Assembly: GCA_964605775.1 (NCBI GenBank)
Contig: CAZSDU010000010.1
Coordinates: 1 to 64,000 of the forward strand
From: CAZSDU01 sp964605775
Lineage (GTDB): Bacteria > Bacteroidota > Bacteroidia > Bacteroidales > FEN-979
Length of the DNA stretch: 64,000 bases
Reading direction: 5' to 3'
Shown: positions 36,784 to 46,512 of the stretch, piece after piece
How positions within the stretch are numbered: the stretch's first letter is position 1
Layout of the letters: the number at the start of each line of letters is the position of its first letter
The notes under the pieces: model-generated
The model's database searches: none
What the model saw: only the letters and a program-made list of their open reading frames with translations
Told to the model about the DNA's origin: nothing
Position numbers and translations under genes: made by a program

Positions 36784-38985
36784 ATGGTGGCAGGTAGAGG
36801 TGTGGATAAAATCCATGAGGTTTTAAAGAAAGTATTTGGGTATGATAGTTTTAAGGGGAATCAGGAAGCCATCATCCGCAATTTGTTAGCCGACAAAGAC
36901 TGTTTTGTCATCATGCCCACAGGTGGTGGGAAGTCGCTCTGTTATCAGCTTCCTGCCATGATGAAAAAGGGCACTGCCATCATCGTATCTCCCCTGATTG
37001 CCCTGATGAAAAACCAGGTTGACTCGATCCGCAGTTTCGGGACAGAGACTAATCTTGCTCATTTCATGAATTCTTCCCTGACCAAACTGGAAATTACTCA
37101 GGTAAAAAAGGATATTGTAGACGGAAAGACAAAATTATTGTATGTGGCTCCGGAAACGATCACCAAAGAAGAAAACATAGAATTTCTTAAAAACATTCGG
37201 ATTTCCTTTTATGCCATAGATGAGGCTCATTGTATTTCTGAATGGGGGCATGATTTCCGTCCGGAATATCGCCGGCTCAGGCCTATCATCGATGCCATTG
37301 GCCAGAAAGTTCCCGTCATCGCCCTCACGGCAACAGCCACGCCCAAAGTACAGCAGGATATTCAAAAGAACCTGAACATGATGGATGCAGGGGTCTTTTT
37401 GTCGTCCTTTAACCGGCCCAATCTTTATTATGAAGTGAAAGCCAAAACGAAAAATGTGGCTAAGGACATCATCAAATATATCAAGGGCCAACCAGGAAAA
37501 TCAGGAATTGTTTATTGCCTCAGCCGGAAAAAAGTGGAAGAGCTGGCAGAAACGTTTGTGGTCAATGGAATTAAGGCGCTACCGTATCATGCAGGACTCG
37601 ATGCCTCCACCCGCCGTCAGAACCAGGATAAATTCCTGATGGAAGAAGTGGATGTCATCGTTGCCACCATTGCTTTTGGAATGGGCATCGACAAACCGGA
37701 TGTCCGTTATGTGATACATAACGACATGCCTAAAAGTCTGGAAGGGTATTATCAGGAGACTGGTCGCGCAGGGCGCGATGACGGAGAAGGGAACTGTGTT
37801 GCTTATTATAGTTATGACGACATTCAGAAACTGGAAAAATTTTTAAAAGGCAAGGCCGTCGCCGAACAGGAAATCGCTAAGCAATTATTGATGGAGACGG
37901 TTGCCTACAGTGAATCTTCTGTATGCCGGCGAAAACAATTGCTACATTATTTCGGAGAAATTTATACGGAAGAGAATTGTCAGAATTGCGATAATTGCAT
38001 GCATCCAAAGAAAAAATTTGAAGGCAAAGCATATGTTCAGCTGGTACTTGAAACAGTACTCGCAGTTAAACAACAGTTTAAGAACAAACATATCATCAAT
38101 ATTATATTGGGGAAAAGTACAGCTACCATAAAATCATACAAACATAACAAGCTTGAAGTATTTGGAAAAGGTGCCGATCATGATGAGAAGTTCTGGAATG
38201 CCGTCGTCCGGCAAACCCTCATTGAATGCCTGCTTACCAAAGATATTGAGAATTACGGTATTCTGAAGATCAGTCCTGAAGGTGCCAAATTCCTGAAGGA
38301 GCCTTATTCCATCATGCTTGTGGATGATCATGATTTTGAAAATCCAGAAGAAGAAGAACTGTTTGAAGCCCTCGGTTCAAAGAGCAGTACTGCTGACAAG
38401 ACCCTGTTTTCACTGCTGAAGGATTTAAGAAAAGAAATTGCCCGCAAAGAAAAACTGCCTCCCTTTGTGATTTTCCAGGATCCATCGCTGGAGGATATGG
38501 CCATACAATATCCTGTTTCTGTCGATGAACTCAAGCAGATTACAGGGGTGGGTGCCGGGAAAGCGCTGAAGTACGGAAAGCCCTTTCTTGAACTGATCAA
38601 AGAATACGTTGAAGAGAATGAGATCATCCGTCCGATGGATATGGTGGTCAAATCTGTGATCAATAAATCAGGCCTGAAAGTCTATATTATCCAAAGCATT
38701 GACCGGAAAATCTCCCTGGAAGACATTGCACTCGCAAAAAACCTGAGCTTTGACGAGTTACTATCGGAAATCGAGAGCATTGTAGGCTCAGGGACAAAAA
38801 TCGATGTGAATTATTATATCGATGAATTTATTGATCCTTATCACCAGGAAGAAATCTTTGAGTATTTTCGCAAAGCCGAATCCGATTCTATCATAGATGC
38901 CCAGAAAGAACTGGGTGAAGATGAGTTCACGGAAGAAGAGGTACGCCTGATGCGTATTAAATTCATGTCAGAATTAGGAAATTAA
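36784..38985 (+). CDS. recQ: ATP-dependent DNA helicase RecQ
   Basis: The 3'-5' helicase acts in recombination and stalled-fork repair. The 733 residues carry Walker A MPTGGGKS (44-51), DEAH box (146-149), helicase motifs VI around QETGRAGRDD (about 325-334), and a zinc-binding RecQ-C cluster (CRRKQLLHYFGE then CQNCDNC, about 380-405). A winged-helix region follows, then HRDC (about 575-620, VDELKQITGVG). About 110 extra residues follow HRDC and contain a helix-turn-helix-like segment (ISLEDIALAKNLSFDELL). This longer C-terminus is common in Bacteroidota RecQ. Confidence 0.95.
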   Translation: MVAGRGVDKIHEVLKKVFGYDSFKGNQEAIIRNLLADKDCFVIMPTGGGKSLCYQLPAMMKKGTAIIVSPLIALMKNQVDSIRSFGTETNLAHFMNSSLTKLEITQVKKDIVDGKTKLLYVAPETITKEENIEFLKNIRISFYAIDEAHCISEWGHDFRPEYRRLRPIIDAIGQKVPVIALTATATPKVQQDIQKNLNMMDAGVFLSSFNRPNLYYEVKAKTKNVAKDIIKYIKGQPGKSGIVYCLSRKKVEELAETFVVNGIKALPYHAGLDASTRRQNQDKFLMEEVDVIVATIAFGMGIDKPDVRYVIHNDMPKSLEGYYQETGRAGRDDGEGNCVAYYSYDDIQKLEKFLKGKAVAEQEIAKQLLMETVAYSESSVCRRKQLLHYFGEIYTEENCQNCDNCMHPKKKFEGKAYVQLVLETVLAVKQQFKNKHIINIILGKSTATIKSYKHNKLEVFGKGADHDEKFWNAVVRQTLIECLLTKDIENYGILKISPEGAKFLKEPYSIMLVDDHDFENPEEEELFEALGSKSSTADKTLFSLLKDLRKEIARKEKLPPFVIFQDPSLEDMAIQYPVSVDELKQITGVGAGKALKYGKPFLELIKEYVEENEIIRPMDMVVKSVINKSGLKVYIIQSIDRKISLEDIALAKNLSFDELLSEIESIVGSGTKIDVNYYIDEFIDPYHQEEIFEYFRKAESDSIIDAQKELGEDEFTEEEVRLMRIKFMSELGN

Positions 38986-38996
38986 ACAAAAAAACC

Positions 38997-39650
38997 ATGC
39001 AAGAAGAAACACCATTTAAACCTGAAACTCCTCAGGGAGGGAACAAATTTTTCACTTTTAACCTGAATACCGTGATTGGAATCATTGCTTTGGCCGGTAT
39101 GATTGTCCTTTTCACCCTGTATTTCAGCGGTAAGAAAACGGAAACAGTCGAACCGCTTACTACTCAGAAAAGCGGGAAGGCCTTATCCGTGGTATACCTG
39201 AACCTTGATTCCCTGAATACCCATTATGATTTTGTAAAAGTTTTAAGAAGAGATCTTGAAGGGACAGGAAAACGTCTTCAAACTGAAATTCTTTCTGAAC
39301 AAAGATCACTTGAAAAAGAAGCCGGAGAATTCCAGCGACAGGTAGCCAGCAATGCCATCTCTGAGGAAAAAGCAAAAGGTATTTATGAAGGACTGATGCA
39401 AAAACAGCAGGCTTTGATGGAGAAAAAGGAAAGATATACCCAGCAGGTAGCCGAGCAGGAATTAAGCATGAACCTTAGATTAATTGATACCGTGACTAAC
39501 TTTTTAAAGCGTTACAATAAAAAATATGGTTACGATTATATCATGGGTTTTAAAGCGGGGGGAGAAATTCTGCTTTCCAACGACACCCTGGATATTACCA
39601 GTGATGTGCTGGAGGTTATAAATAAAGAGTATCAATCAAAGAAAAAATAA
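38997..39650 (+). CDS. OmpH/Skp-like membrane-anchored chaperone
   Basis: The 217-residue protein has one N-terminal membrane helix (about 23-41, NTVIGIIALAGMIVLFTLY) and a periplasmic coiled-coil arm (about 65-160) followed by YGYDYIMGFKAGGEILLSND, the OmpH closing segment. Skp/OmpH proteins escort outer-membrane proteins. Here the anchor replaces a cleaved signal. It follows recQ by 11 bases and leads to a DUF4296 lipoprotein, so the three may be co-transcribed. Confidence 0.85.
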   Translation: MQEETPFKPETPQGGNKFFTFNLNTVIGIIALAGMIVLFTLYFSGKKTETVEPLTTQKSGKALSVVYLNLDSLNTHYDFVKVLRRDLEGTGKRLQTEILSEQRSLEKEAGEFQRQVASNAISEEKAKGIYEGLMQKQQALMEKKERYTQQVAEQELSMNLRLIDTVTNFLKRYNKKYGYDYIMGFKAGGEILLSNDTLDITSDVLEVINKEYQSKKK

Positions 39651-39655
39651 ATTCC

Positions 39656-40027
39656 ATGAGATTTCTTGTCCCCCTGTCTCTTATGATATTGCTGATATCG
39701 TGCGGAACTTCAGGGGGCAAATCTGAAAGGACTGCTTTCAAAAGTGATTCCATCCTTTCCAGGGAAATCATGATCCGGCTATTGGTGGATATTCATCTGG
39801 TGGAAGCTGCCCTTGTCAAACAACGTAACGAAGGGAAAGAAGACCCTGCAATGGCAACCTTTTATTACAAAGGGATTTTTCAAAAATACAGTGTCACTTA
39901 CCAGAGGGTTCAATACAACCTCGAATACTACCGTCAGGACCCGGCTGAATTTGTAAAGATGTACGAAAAAGTCATTGCGCTGATCAGTGAACGTCAGAAA
40001 AATTACGAACCCGGCAAATCGTTATAA
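39656..40027 (+). CDS. DUF4296 lipoprotein
   Basis: The 123-residue product has a lipoprotein signal (LVPLSLMILLISC, Cys at residue 16) and a small helical DUF4296 domain (MIRLLVDIHLVEAAL, then KYSVTYQRVQYNLEYY). The family is Bacteroidota-specific and of unknown function. It starts five bases after the OmpH-like gene. Its 3' end overlaps the convergent lipoprotein gene by six bases. Confidence 0.85.
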   Translation: MRFLVPLSLMILLISCGTSGGKSERTAFKSDSILSREIMIRLLVDIHLVEAALVKQRNEGKEDPAMATFYYKGIFQKYSVTYQRVQYNLEYYRQDPAEFVKMYEKVIALISERQKNYEPGKSL

Positions 40028-40447
40028 TTTGGTATAGGTGGCGGTAGCCGTGATCAATGTGGCCCCGTCATTGAGGGTATAATTCCAGATAATTTTTCCG
40101 GTCTCGGTTTGATAACTGCCACTCCCGTTGATGATCCATCCATCACCTATTTCCTGATTATAGTCGAGGGTTATGTTATTACCGCTGATGGATGCTGCAG
40201 CCGGATTACCTAAAGTTCCGGCATTGGCAAAGTTCTGGATGAAAATGCCATTCGTGGAATTAGGATCGGCAGAAATAGTGACCTGATAAGCAGATTTCTG
40301 CCAATTTTCGATCACACTCCAACGACCCAGGAATTTTACCCTTGTATCGGTACTATCAGGCCCTGGTGTTGTTTCTTTAATACAGCCCTGAAGGCTTATG
40401 ATCAGAACAGTTAGCAAAAGGAAATGAACATAAACCGATTTTTTCAT
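40022..40447 (-). CDS. Small lipoprotein, lipocalin-like
   Basis: The 141-residue product has a lipoprotein signal (LLLTVLIISLQGC, Cys at residue 22) followed by a beta-rich domain with the opening KFLGRWSVIE, which resembles Bacteroidota lipocalin-like lipoproteins. It is last in the TonB receptor-deoC unit: its start overlaps the upstream membrane gene by four bases (ATGA type). Function unknown. Confidence 0.7.
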   Translation of the reverse strand: MKKSVYVHFLLLTVLIISLQGCIKETTPGPDSTDTRVKFLGRWSVIENWQKSAYQVTISADPNSTNGIFIQNFANAGTLGNPAAASISGNNITLDYNQEIGDGWIINGSGSYQTETGKIIWNYTLNDGATLITATATYTKL

Positions 40448-40953
40448 GCTTTCTCTCTTTTAAAATAATAGACATAAACACTGAATATCAGTGTGGTGGC
40501 AAGTTGTACGAGAACAAAGGTGAAGTTGGCTTCTTCCTTAAAAAATGTCAGGGAGAAAAATACCAGATAGATCAGGTAACAAGCCAGCTTACTGATCAGT
40601 ATGGCGGAGAACAGAGAAAGAAAAACATGCTTAATTTTTCGCTGAAGAAGGAAAAACAAGAAAACATTCAAAAGCAGTTCGGCGGTGATGATTAGCATTT
40701 TCGAAAAAAATGGATGTCCACTGACCAGGAAAGAAAAAACAGGCAGCGTCAGGGCGAGGAAATAAGCATTGTTTTTCGTCCCATGGGCAAGGGATAGGAT
40801 GATCATCATCCGCATGGGTTCTATCATGTATACCGGAAGGCTGACCAGATGTGCAAGAGATGGGATCAGAAAGATAAAAGCCAGGGCAAAAACGTCAAGG
40901 ATGACATTGACGATAAATGATTTCGAATACAGGGTGGCGGTAATGGATTTCAT
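40444..40953 (-). CDS. Integral membrane protein downstream of deoC
   Basis: I chose the ATG at 40951-40953 (MKSITATLYSKSF). The frame is open 22 codons further but that would overlap deoC. The 169-residue product has about five hydrophobic helices (about 10-30, 38-55, 62-80, 85-102, 113-165). It has no recognised family, though the layout is like small ECF-transporter-type or MreD-like proteins; I cannot decide. It lies 25 bases after deoC and overlaps the next lipoprotein start. Confidence 0.6.
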   Translation of the reverse strand: MKSITATLYSKSFIVNVILDVFALAFIFLIPSLAHLVSLPVYMIEPMRMMIILSLAHGTKNNAYFLALTLPVFSFLVSGHPFFSKMLIITAELLLNVFLFFLLQRKIKHVFLSLFSAILISKLACYLIYLVFFSLTFFKEEANFTFVLVQLATTLIFSVYVYYFKREKA

Positions 40954-40978
40954 ATCTGATGATTTTATCACAAAAGTA

Positions 40979-41815
40979 TTAAAAAAGTTCCAATATTCGA
41001 TCAGCAAGACGGCTTGCACCCAATCGGAAATAGCGATGACTCAACCATTCTTCGCCCAATACTTCTTTCACCAGATAGCAATAATTCATGGCTTTACCGA
41101 TGTCGGCGATTCCACCGGCCGGTTTAATCCCGATTTTTATTCCGGTTTTTTTATAATGGGAAAGGATCACCTCGAGCATGATAAGGACAGCTTGTTCGGT
41201 AGCGGCCGGAGCTATTTTACCGGTTGAGGTCTTGATGAAATCAGCGCCAGCTTCAATGGCAATTTCACTGGCTTTGGCAATGTTTTCATAGGATTGCAGC
41301 TCTCCGGTTTCCAGAATTACTTTGAGGGTCTTTCCCCGGGTTATTTCCCTGATGGAATCAAGTTCACGGTAAACCGTATGGTAGTTGTTTTCGAGAAAGG
41401 TCCCCCTGGAAATGACCACATCTATCTCATCAGCGCCTTCATCCACTGCAAATTTGACCTCTTCCAGTTTCACCTTCAGGGGCATTTGTCCACTGGGGAA
41501 AGCAGCAGCGGTGGTAGCCACATGAATACCACTTCCTTGAAGCTCATGCTTTGCAATAGGGATAAAGGGAGGATAAATACAAACGGCTGCAGGAAGAGGC
41601 AGGGACTTATCTTTAAAGGATAGCGCTTTCTGGCAAAGTTTTCTGATACTTTCCGAATGATCAGAACCTTCCAGAGAAGTGAGATCAAGAAAGGACGGCA
41701 AAGTGTTCAGCATATCGTGTGGAAAATCTTTTGCCGGAAATTTTGTAAGAATCTGATTGCAGCGTTCTTCAACATCCGAAAAAGATATCCCAGACAAGAG
41801 AGAAAAGGAGAACAT
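40979..41815 (-). CDS. deoC: Deoxyribose-phosphate aldolase
   Basis: It splits 2-deoxyribose 5-phosphate into acetaldehyde and glyceraldehyde 3-phosphate in deoxynucleoside breakdown. The 278-residue class I aldolase shows VCIYPPFIP, DEIDVVISRG (about 128-137), the Schiff-base lysine in ADFIKTSTGKI (about 188-198) and IGIKPAGGI (about 226-234). It lies 11 bases after a TonB-dependent receptor in the same direction. Confidence 0.94.
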   Translation of the reverse strand: MFSFSLLSGISFSDVEERCNQILTKFPAKDFPHDMLNTLPSFLDLTSLEGSDHSESIRKLCQKALSFKDKSLPLPAAVCIYPPFIPIAKHELQGSGIHVATTAAAFPSGQMPLKVKLEEVKFAVDEGADEIDVVISRGTFLENNYHTVYRELDSIREITRGKTLKVILETGELQSYENIAKASEIAIEAGADFIKTSTGKIAPAATEQAVLIMLEVILSHYKKTGIKIGIKPAGGIADIGKAMNYCYLVKEVLGEEWLSHRYFRLGASRLADRILELF

Positions 41816-41826
41816 GATATTTTTAT

Positions 41827-44136
41827 TTAAAAACTGAAACTAATTCCAAGGCTGGGCATCAGGGGTAATTGATCCACTCTTGTATAAGAAACCCTGTCGA
41901 AATAAAAGATATTTTGTTGATTAAGCGTATTGGTGACACTAAGTATGACCTCGAGTTTCATGTTTTTTCCAAAGAGAAAAATCTTTTTCATACTCAGGTC
42001 AAGCCTGCTGTAATAGGGAAGCCGGCTTTTGTTGTAATCGGCATAAAGGATGCCGAGTGAACCATTGGCAGTGGAAAAATCACTGCCAATATTTTCAAGG
42101 CTGATCATTTCATAAAAGCCCTGAGTTTGGGTAAAAGGGAATCCGGATCCGTAGTTATACCTGACATCCAGTTCCCAGGTCAGTTTTTTATCAAAGTAAT
42201 AAGTTCCGGTGATATTCAGATTATGCCGGCGGTCATATGGGGGGACAAAATTCATCAGCTCATCACTGCGGTGGATAAAGCCAAGAGAATAAGTAAACCA
42301 TAAATGAATTCTTTTCCAGTCGTATTTTAAGGAAACATCCACCCCTTCAGCATCTCCCGTTTCATACACGAAGTTGGTCCTTAAATATTCAGGTTTTGTA
42401 AGGTCATCTTTATCGTAGATTTTATTTCTGTTGAGGCTGATGAGTTCTGGATAATATTTATAATATCCCTCAATATTCAAGGAAAGATTCTTTAAGATAT
42501 CCCATTCCAATCCAATAACGACCTGGTTGGAACGCTGTAAATCATTGTTAAAAGTTTTTCCCTTGAATGAACTGGGTAAATTTTGCGGACTTGAGATAAA
42601 TCCGTAAAAAAGGTTAACGACATCCCGGTCATAAGTAGTACTGACCAGGTTTTGGGAGTACATTCCGGCAGCCATTTTCAGGCGGAAATTTTTGGCAACG
42701 TTGTACTTGACCGATAAGCGGGGTTCCAGTGAAAGAGCGGAAAGAGAGGCATAATACTGCAATCGGAGACCGGGTTCCAGGATAAACTTACCCAAAATCC
42801 ATTTATATTTAGCATATCCACTGACTTCTGTGGTATTCTCCGATTCATCAATCCTTCTTCCCACAGAATTGTAAAATTCAAAAATGGTTTTATAGCCCGA
42901 AAGGTCCAACCCTGTTTTCAGCGCATTTTTCCCGAAGAAATAGGTGAAATGCAAGCCGCCGTTAAACCCGGCGATGGAACTGTTGCGTGGGGATTGGCTG
43001 GTTTCTTCAAAGACAACTTTATAAAAGGAATAAGCAAAATTCCCCTCGATCAGTACAGAACTCTGTCCCGGGATAGCAAGAAAATTCAACCCTCCGCCAT
43101 ATGAGTTCCAATGATAATCCTGTAATAACTTGTACTGAACCTTATCCGAAAAGTCGAAGCCGAATATGCTTACCTTGCTCCCGTTGGGTGTATTTACCGA
43201 AATCTTGCCAAAGATATCGAGGTAATTGAAAGGGAGCCCGTTTTCGTCGATATACTTATAAAAAATCTTTGAACTTTCTTTCAGGTAAGAATTTTTAATG
43301 GAAAAGATGAAGGAAGCGCTGGCGCTGTTTTCATTCTTAGGTTTTACGATGGGACCTTCCAGCAGGAGTTTTGCCCCGAAGGTACTCGCATCAATCTTGC
43401 CGTGGATTCGTTTTTTATTGCCATCCCTTGTGGTGATATCCATCACCGAGGAGATTCTTCCACCATATTCGGCATTAAACCCACCGGTATAAACGTCCAC
43501 ACTTTTCAGGATATCCACATCGAAGACGGAGAAAAGGCCGATCGAGTGGAATGGATTGTATACAATCATGCCATCGAAAAGCACTTTATTTTGAATCGGA
43601 GGCCCCCCCCTGATATATAATTGTCCTCCCTGATCACCGGTAAAGATTACCCCGGGAAGGATCTGAAGGTACTGTGCCAGGTCGGGCTGTCCACCGATAC
43701 TGGGTATTTGCTGGATTTCCTTTGGGGTGATTTTGATGATGCTGGTCTGGGTCTGGGTCACTTTATCCTCGCGGGCTGCTGAGATATTTATCTCATCGAG
43801 ATATACTGTGGATTTGTTCAAATACAGTTTTTGAGAGATTATTTCATTGGCTTTTATGGTGATGGGAATTTTCAGGGTATCGAATCCAACGCAGGTGACC
43901 ATCAGGGAATAATCACCGGGTTTTATTTTGGAGATGACAAAATACCCGTTATCATCGGTGGTTGCACCGATGGAGGTTCTGTAAAAGTAAACATTGGTGA
44001 AAAGAACAGGTTCTCCGGTTTCTTTTTCATAGATAAAACCGCGTAAAGTCCCGTACTGAGAGAATCCAGGGTTGTGAATGAGAATGAAAACTAAGAAGAG
44101 ACCAAATAGGGGAAGTAATCTTACGGTGAATTTCAT
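41827..44136 (-). CDS. TonB-dependent outer-membrane receptor
   Basis: The 769-residue protein has a signal peptide (LFLVFILIHNPGFSQ), a carboxypeptidase-regulatory-like N-terminal domain (about 28-115; GTLRGFIYEKETGEPVLFTN), a plug domain (about 130-230; QYLQILPGVIFTGDQGGQLY, then YIRGGPPIQNKVLFDG) and a 22-strand-type beta barrel ending in FSF. It lacks the SusC hallmark motif. It heads an operon with deoC and two small envelope genes. The substrate is unknown. An 8-G tract (43603-43610) encodes part of the plug motif. Confidence 0.88.
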   Translation of the reverse strand: MKFTVRLLPLFGLFLVFILIHNPGFSQYGTLRGFIYEKETGEPVLFTNVYFYRTSIGATTDDNGYFVISKIKPGDYSLMVTCVGFDTLKIPITIKANEIISQKLYLNKSTVYLDEINISAAREDKVTQTQTSIIKITPKEIQQIPSIGGQPDLAQYLQILPGVIFTGDQGGQLYIRGGPPIQNKVLFDGMIVYNPFHSIGLFSVFDVDILKSVDVYTGGFNAEYGGRISSVMDITTRDGNKKRIHGKIDASTFGAKLLLEGPIVKPKNENSASASFIFSIKNSYLKESSKIFYKYIDENGLPFNYLDIFGKISVNTPNGSKVSIFGFDFSDKVQYKLLQDYHWNSYGGGLNFLAIPGQSSVLIEGNFAYSFYKVVFEETSQSPRNSSIAGFNGGLHFTYFFGKNALKTGLDLSGYKTIFEFYNSVGRRIDESENTTEVSGYAKYKWILGKFILEPGLRLQYYASLSALSLEPRLSVKYNVAKNFRLKMAAGMYSQNLVSTTYDRDVVNLFYGFISSPQNLPSSFKGKTFNNDLQRSNQVVIGLEWDILKNLSLNIEGYYKYYPELISLNRNKIYDKDDLTKPEYLRTNFVYETGDAEGVDVSLKYDWKRIHLWFTYSLGFIHRSDELMNFVPPYDRRHNLNITGTYYFDKKLTWELDVRYNYGSGFPFTQTQGFYEMISLENIGSDFSTANGSLGILYADYNKSRLPYYSRLDLSMKKIFLFGKNMKLEVILSVTNTLNQQNIFYFDRVSYTRVDQLPLMPSLGISFSF

Positions 44137-44171
44137 GAATCTGATGGGTGTGGAAAAGTCATTATAGATTG

Positions 44172-44179
44172 CAAAGTTA
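44172..44179 (-). promoter_or_regulatory. -7 box for the TonB receptor-deoC operon
   Basis: The minus strand reads TAACTTTG (TAnnTTTG), 36 bases before the receptor start. Confidence 0.45.
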
Positions 44180-44228
44180 GGGATTCAGCCTGAGGAAAAA
44201 AAGGAATTTAACATTTGGAAAAAATTCT

Positions 44229-44236
44229 TACTTTTG
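44229..44236 (+). promoter_or_regulatory. -7 box TACTTTTG before iorA
   Basis: A full TAnnTTTG match 25 bases before the chosen iorA start at 44261. It overlaps the alternative TTG start at 44234 and so argues against that start. Confidence 0.45.
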
Positions 44237-44260
44237 TCTTATGGAAAACATTTGAAGTAC

Positions 44261-45880
44261 ATGATACAAAAGCTACTTTTATTGGGAGATGAAGCCATTG
44301 CACAGGGTGCATTGGACGCCGGACTGTCAGGAGTATATGCTTATCCCGGAACACCTTCGACCGAAATTACGGAATTTATTCAGCAATCGGATTATGCCCG
44401 TGAAAACAATGTCCACAGCAGATGGTCCACCAACGAGAAAACAGCCATGGAGGCAGCACTGGGGATGTCGTATGCAGGGAAAAGGGCCATGGTTTGCATG
44501 AAGCATGTCGGCTTGAATGTTGCTGCCGATCCTTTTGTCAATTCAGCCATTACGGGAGCCAACGGAGGAATACTGGTGGTATCCGCGGATGATCCTTCCA
44601 TGCATTCTTCCCAGAATGAACAGGATTCGCGTTTCTATGGGAAATTTGCCCTGGTACCTATCCTGGAACCGGCCAATCAGCAGGAAGCTTATGATATGGT
44701 TCACTACGGCTTTGACTTTTCAGAAAAATACAAAGTCCCTGTCCTGATGCGTATCACCACCCGCATGGCGCATTCCCGCTCCGGGGTTGTTCGCAGGGGA
44801 GGGCGCGGACAAAACGAATTGAAGCTGCCCACTGACCTAAGGCAGTTTGTATTGTTGCCTAGCATTGCCAAGCGTAGGTATAGAAACCTTTTAAAAGATC
44901 ACATCTCTTTTATTGAAGAGTCAGAATCTTCACCATTTAATCAATATTCTGATGGAGTTGATAAATCCCTGGGGATCATTGTGAGTGGAATTGCATACAA
45001 TTATCTGCTTGAAAACTTTCACGGACAAAAAGTACCTTACCCCGTTTTAAAAATCGGGCAGTATCCCATGCCGCGTAAGCTGGTTGAGAAGATGGCTGAT
45101 GAGTGCAAAGAAATGCTGGTAATTGAAGAAGGATATCCGGTTATTGAAGAGTTGATCAAAGGATATCTTGGAAGGGGTTTGAAAGTCAAAGGCCGGCTCG
45201 ATGGCAGTCTTCCCCGGGACGGCGAATTAAATCCCAATCTGGTTGCAGTTGCCTTGGGAATGAAAGATACTTTTGGATTGCCAGTACCGGATCTGATGGT
45301 AGGAAGACCACCTTCCCTCTGTAGCGGTTGTCCGCATATCGACTCTTATAAAGCATTGAATGAAGCCCTGGCCAGTTTACCGGTCGGACGTGTGTTTTCA
45401 GATATCGGTTGTTATACCCTTGGCGCACTGAAACCCTATGAGGCGATTAATTCCTGCGTGGACATGGGAGCCTCCATCACCATGGCCAAAGGCGCTGCCG
45501 ATGCAGGAATGATACCAGCCGTAGCTGTTATTGGCGACTCCACTTTTACTCATTCAGGAATGACAGGCCTTCTGGATGCAGTCAATGAAAAATCCCCCAT
45601 CACCGTTATTATTCTCGACAATGGGACGACAGCCATGACCGGAGGACAGGATTCCCCTGCTTCCGGACATATTGAAGCCATCTGCAAAGGCATAGGCGTT
45701 GAAGAATCCCATATCCGTGTGCTGAAACCCCTGAAAAAATTTCATGAGGAAAATGTTCAGGCTTTGAAGGAAGAGCTTAATTATCCCGGGGTTTCCGTCA
45801 TTATTCCCCGCAGGGAATGTATCGTTTCGGTGGATAAGCGCATGAGAGAAAAATTCAAGAAGAATCAAAATTCACAGTAA
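44261..45880 (+). CDS. iorA: Indolepyruvate:ferredoxin oxidoreductase alpha subunit, short form
   Basis: With IorB it oxidatively decarboxylates aryl pyruvates to aryl acetyl-CoA, reducing ferredoxin. From ATG 44261 the product is 539 residues. Present: the pyrimidine-domain start (GAYAYPGTPSTEI-like YAYPGTPST), the Cys-rich SLCSGCPHID, and the ThDP-binding GDSTFTHSG, then DNGTTAMTGGQ. Absent: the C-terminal ferredoxin domain with two 4Fe-4S clusters found in the archaeal and clostridial enzymes; the protein ends shortly after VIIPRRECIVSV. An upstream TTG (44234) lies over a promoter box. Confidence 0.88.
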   Translation: MIQKLLLLGDEAIAQGALDAGLSGVYAYPGTPSTEITEFIQQSDYARENNVHSRWSTNEKTAMEAALGMSYAGKRAMVCMKHVGLNVAADPFVNSAITGANGGILVVSADDPSMHSSQNEQDSRFYGKFALVPILEPANQQEAYDMVHYGFDFSEKYKVPVLMRITTRMAHSRSGVVRRGGRGQNELKLPTDLRQFVLLPSIAKRRYRNLLKDHISFIEESESSPFNQYSDGVDKSLGIIVSGIAYNYLLENFHGQKVPYPVLKIGQYPMPRKLVEKMADECKEMLVIEEGYPVIEELIKGYLGRGLKVKGRLDGSLPRDGELNPNLVAVALGMKDTFGLPVPDLMVGRPPSLCSGCPHIDSYKALNEALASLPVGRVFSDIGCYTLGALKPYEAINSCVDMGASITMAKGAADAGMIPAVAVIGDSTFTHSGMTGLLDAVNEKSPITVIILDNGTTAMTGGQDSPASGHIEAICKGIGVEESHIRVLKPLKKFHEENVQALKEELNYPGVSVIIPRRECIVSVDKRMREKFKKNQNSQ

Positions 45881-46461
45881 TGAAGAAAGATATTATTTTA
45901 GCAGGTGTTGGCGGACAAGGAATCATATCCATTGCATCTATCATTGGCTTTGCTGCGCTTGAACAGGGAATGTACCTGAAACAATCTGAAGTTCACGGGA
46001 TGAGCCAGAGGGGTGGAGATGTAATGTCGAACCTGAGAATTTCCCATGATGAAATTGCTTCCGATCTGATTCCTTTTGGTCAGGCCGACCTGATCATTTC
46101 GGTGGAGCCCCTTGAAGCCTTGCGCTATCTGCCATATCTTTCGCCCGATGGATGGGTGATCACCTCTACCCGCCCTTTTAATAACATTCCTAATTATCCG
46201 GAGATTGAGCTGGTCATGGCTGAAGTGGAAAAACTTCCCCACCATATTGCCCTTGATGCAGAAGTCATGGCAAAGGAAGCTGGTTCGGCCAAGGCAGCCA
46301 ACACGGTGATTCTCGGAGCATCAACTCCTTTCCTGGGAATGTCTTATGAAAAACTTGAAAATGCCATCAGGTTTATTTTTCGTAATAAGGGACAGGATGT
46401 GATTGACCTAAACCTGACTGCGCTTAAAGCAGGTTGGGATTTTGCAGAAAAACATAAGTAA
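45880..46461 (+). CDS. iorB: Indolepyruvate oxidoreductase beta subunit
   Basis: The 193-residue gamma-type subunit begins DIILAGVGGQGIISIASII (about 4-22) and contains KQSEVHGMSQRGGDVMSNLRIS (about 37-58). Both are hallmarks of the 2-oxoacid oxidoreductase gamma domain. Its ATG overlaps the iorA stop as TAATG, indicating coupled translation. The pair points to anaerobic aromatic amino acid breakdown. Confidence 0.94.
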   Translation: MKKDIILAGVGGQGIISIASIIGFAALEQGMYLKQSEVHGMSQRGGDVMSNLRISHDEIASDLIPFGQADLIISVEPLEALRYLPYLSPDGWVITSTRPFNNIPNYPEIELVMAEVEKLPHHIALDAEVMAKEAGSAKAANTVILGASTPFLGMSYEKLENAIRFIFRNKGQDVIDLNLTALKAGWDFAEKHK

Positions 46462-46512
46462 TTTTTTCTTTCTATCTTTACCCGCTTTTTTAAATCATAC
46501 ATTTTAAAAGTT

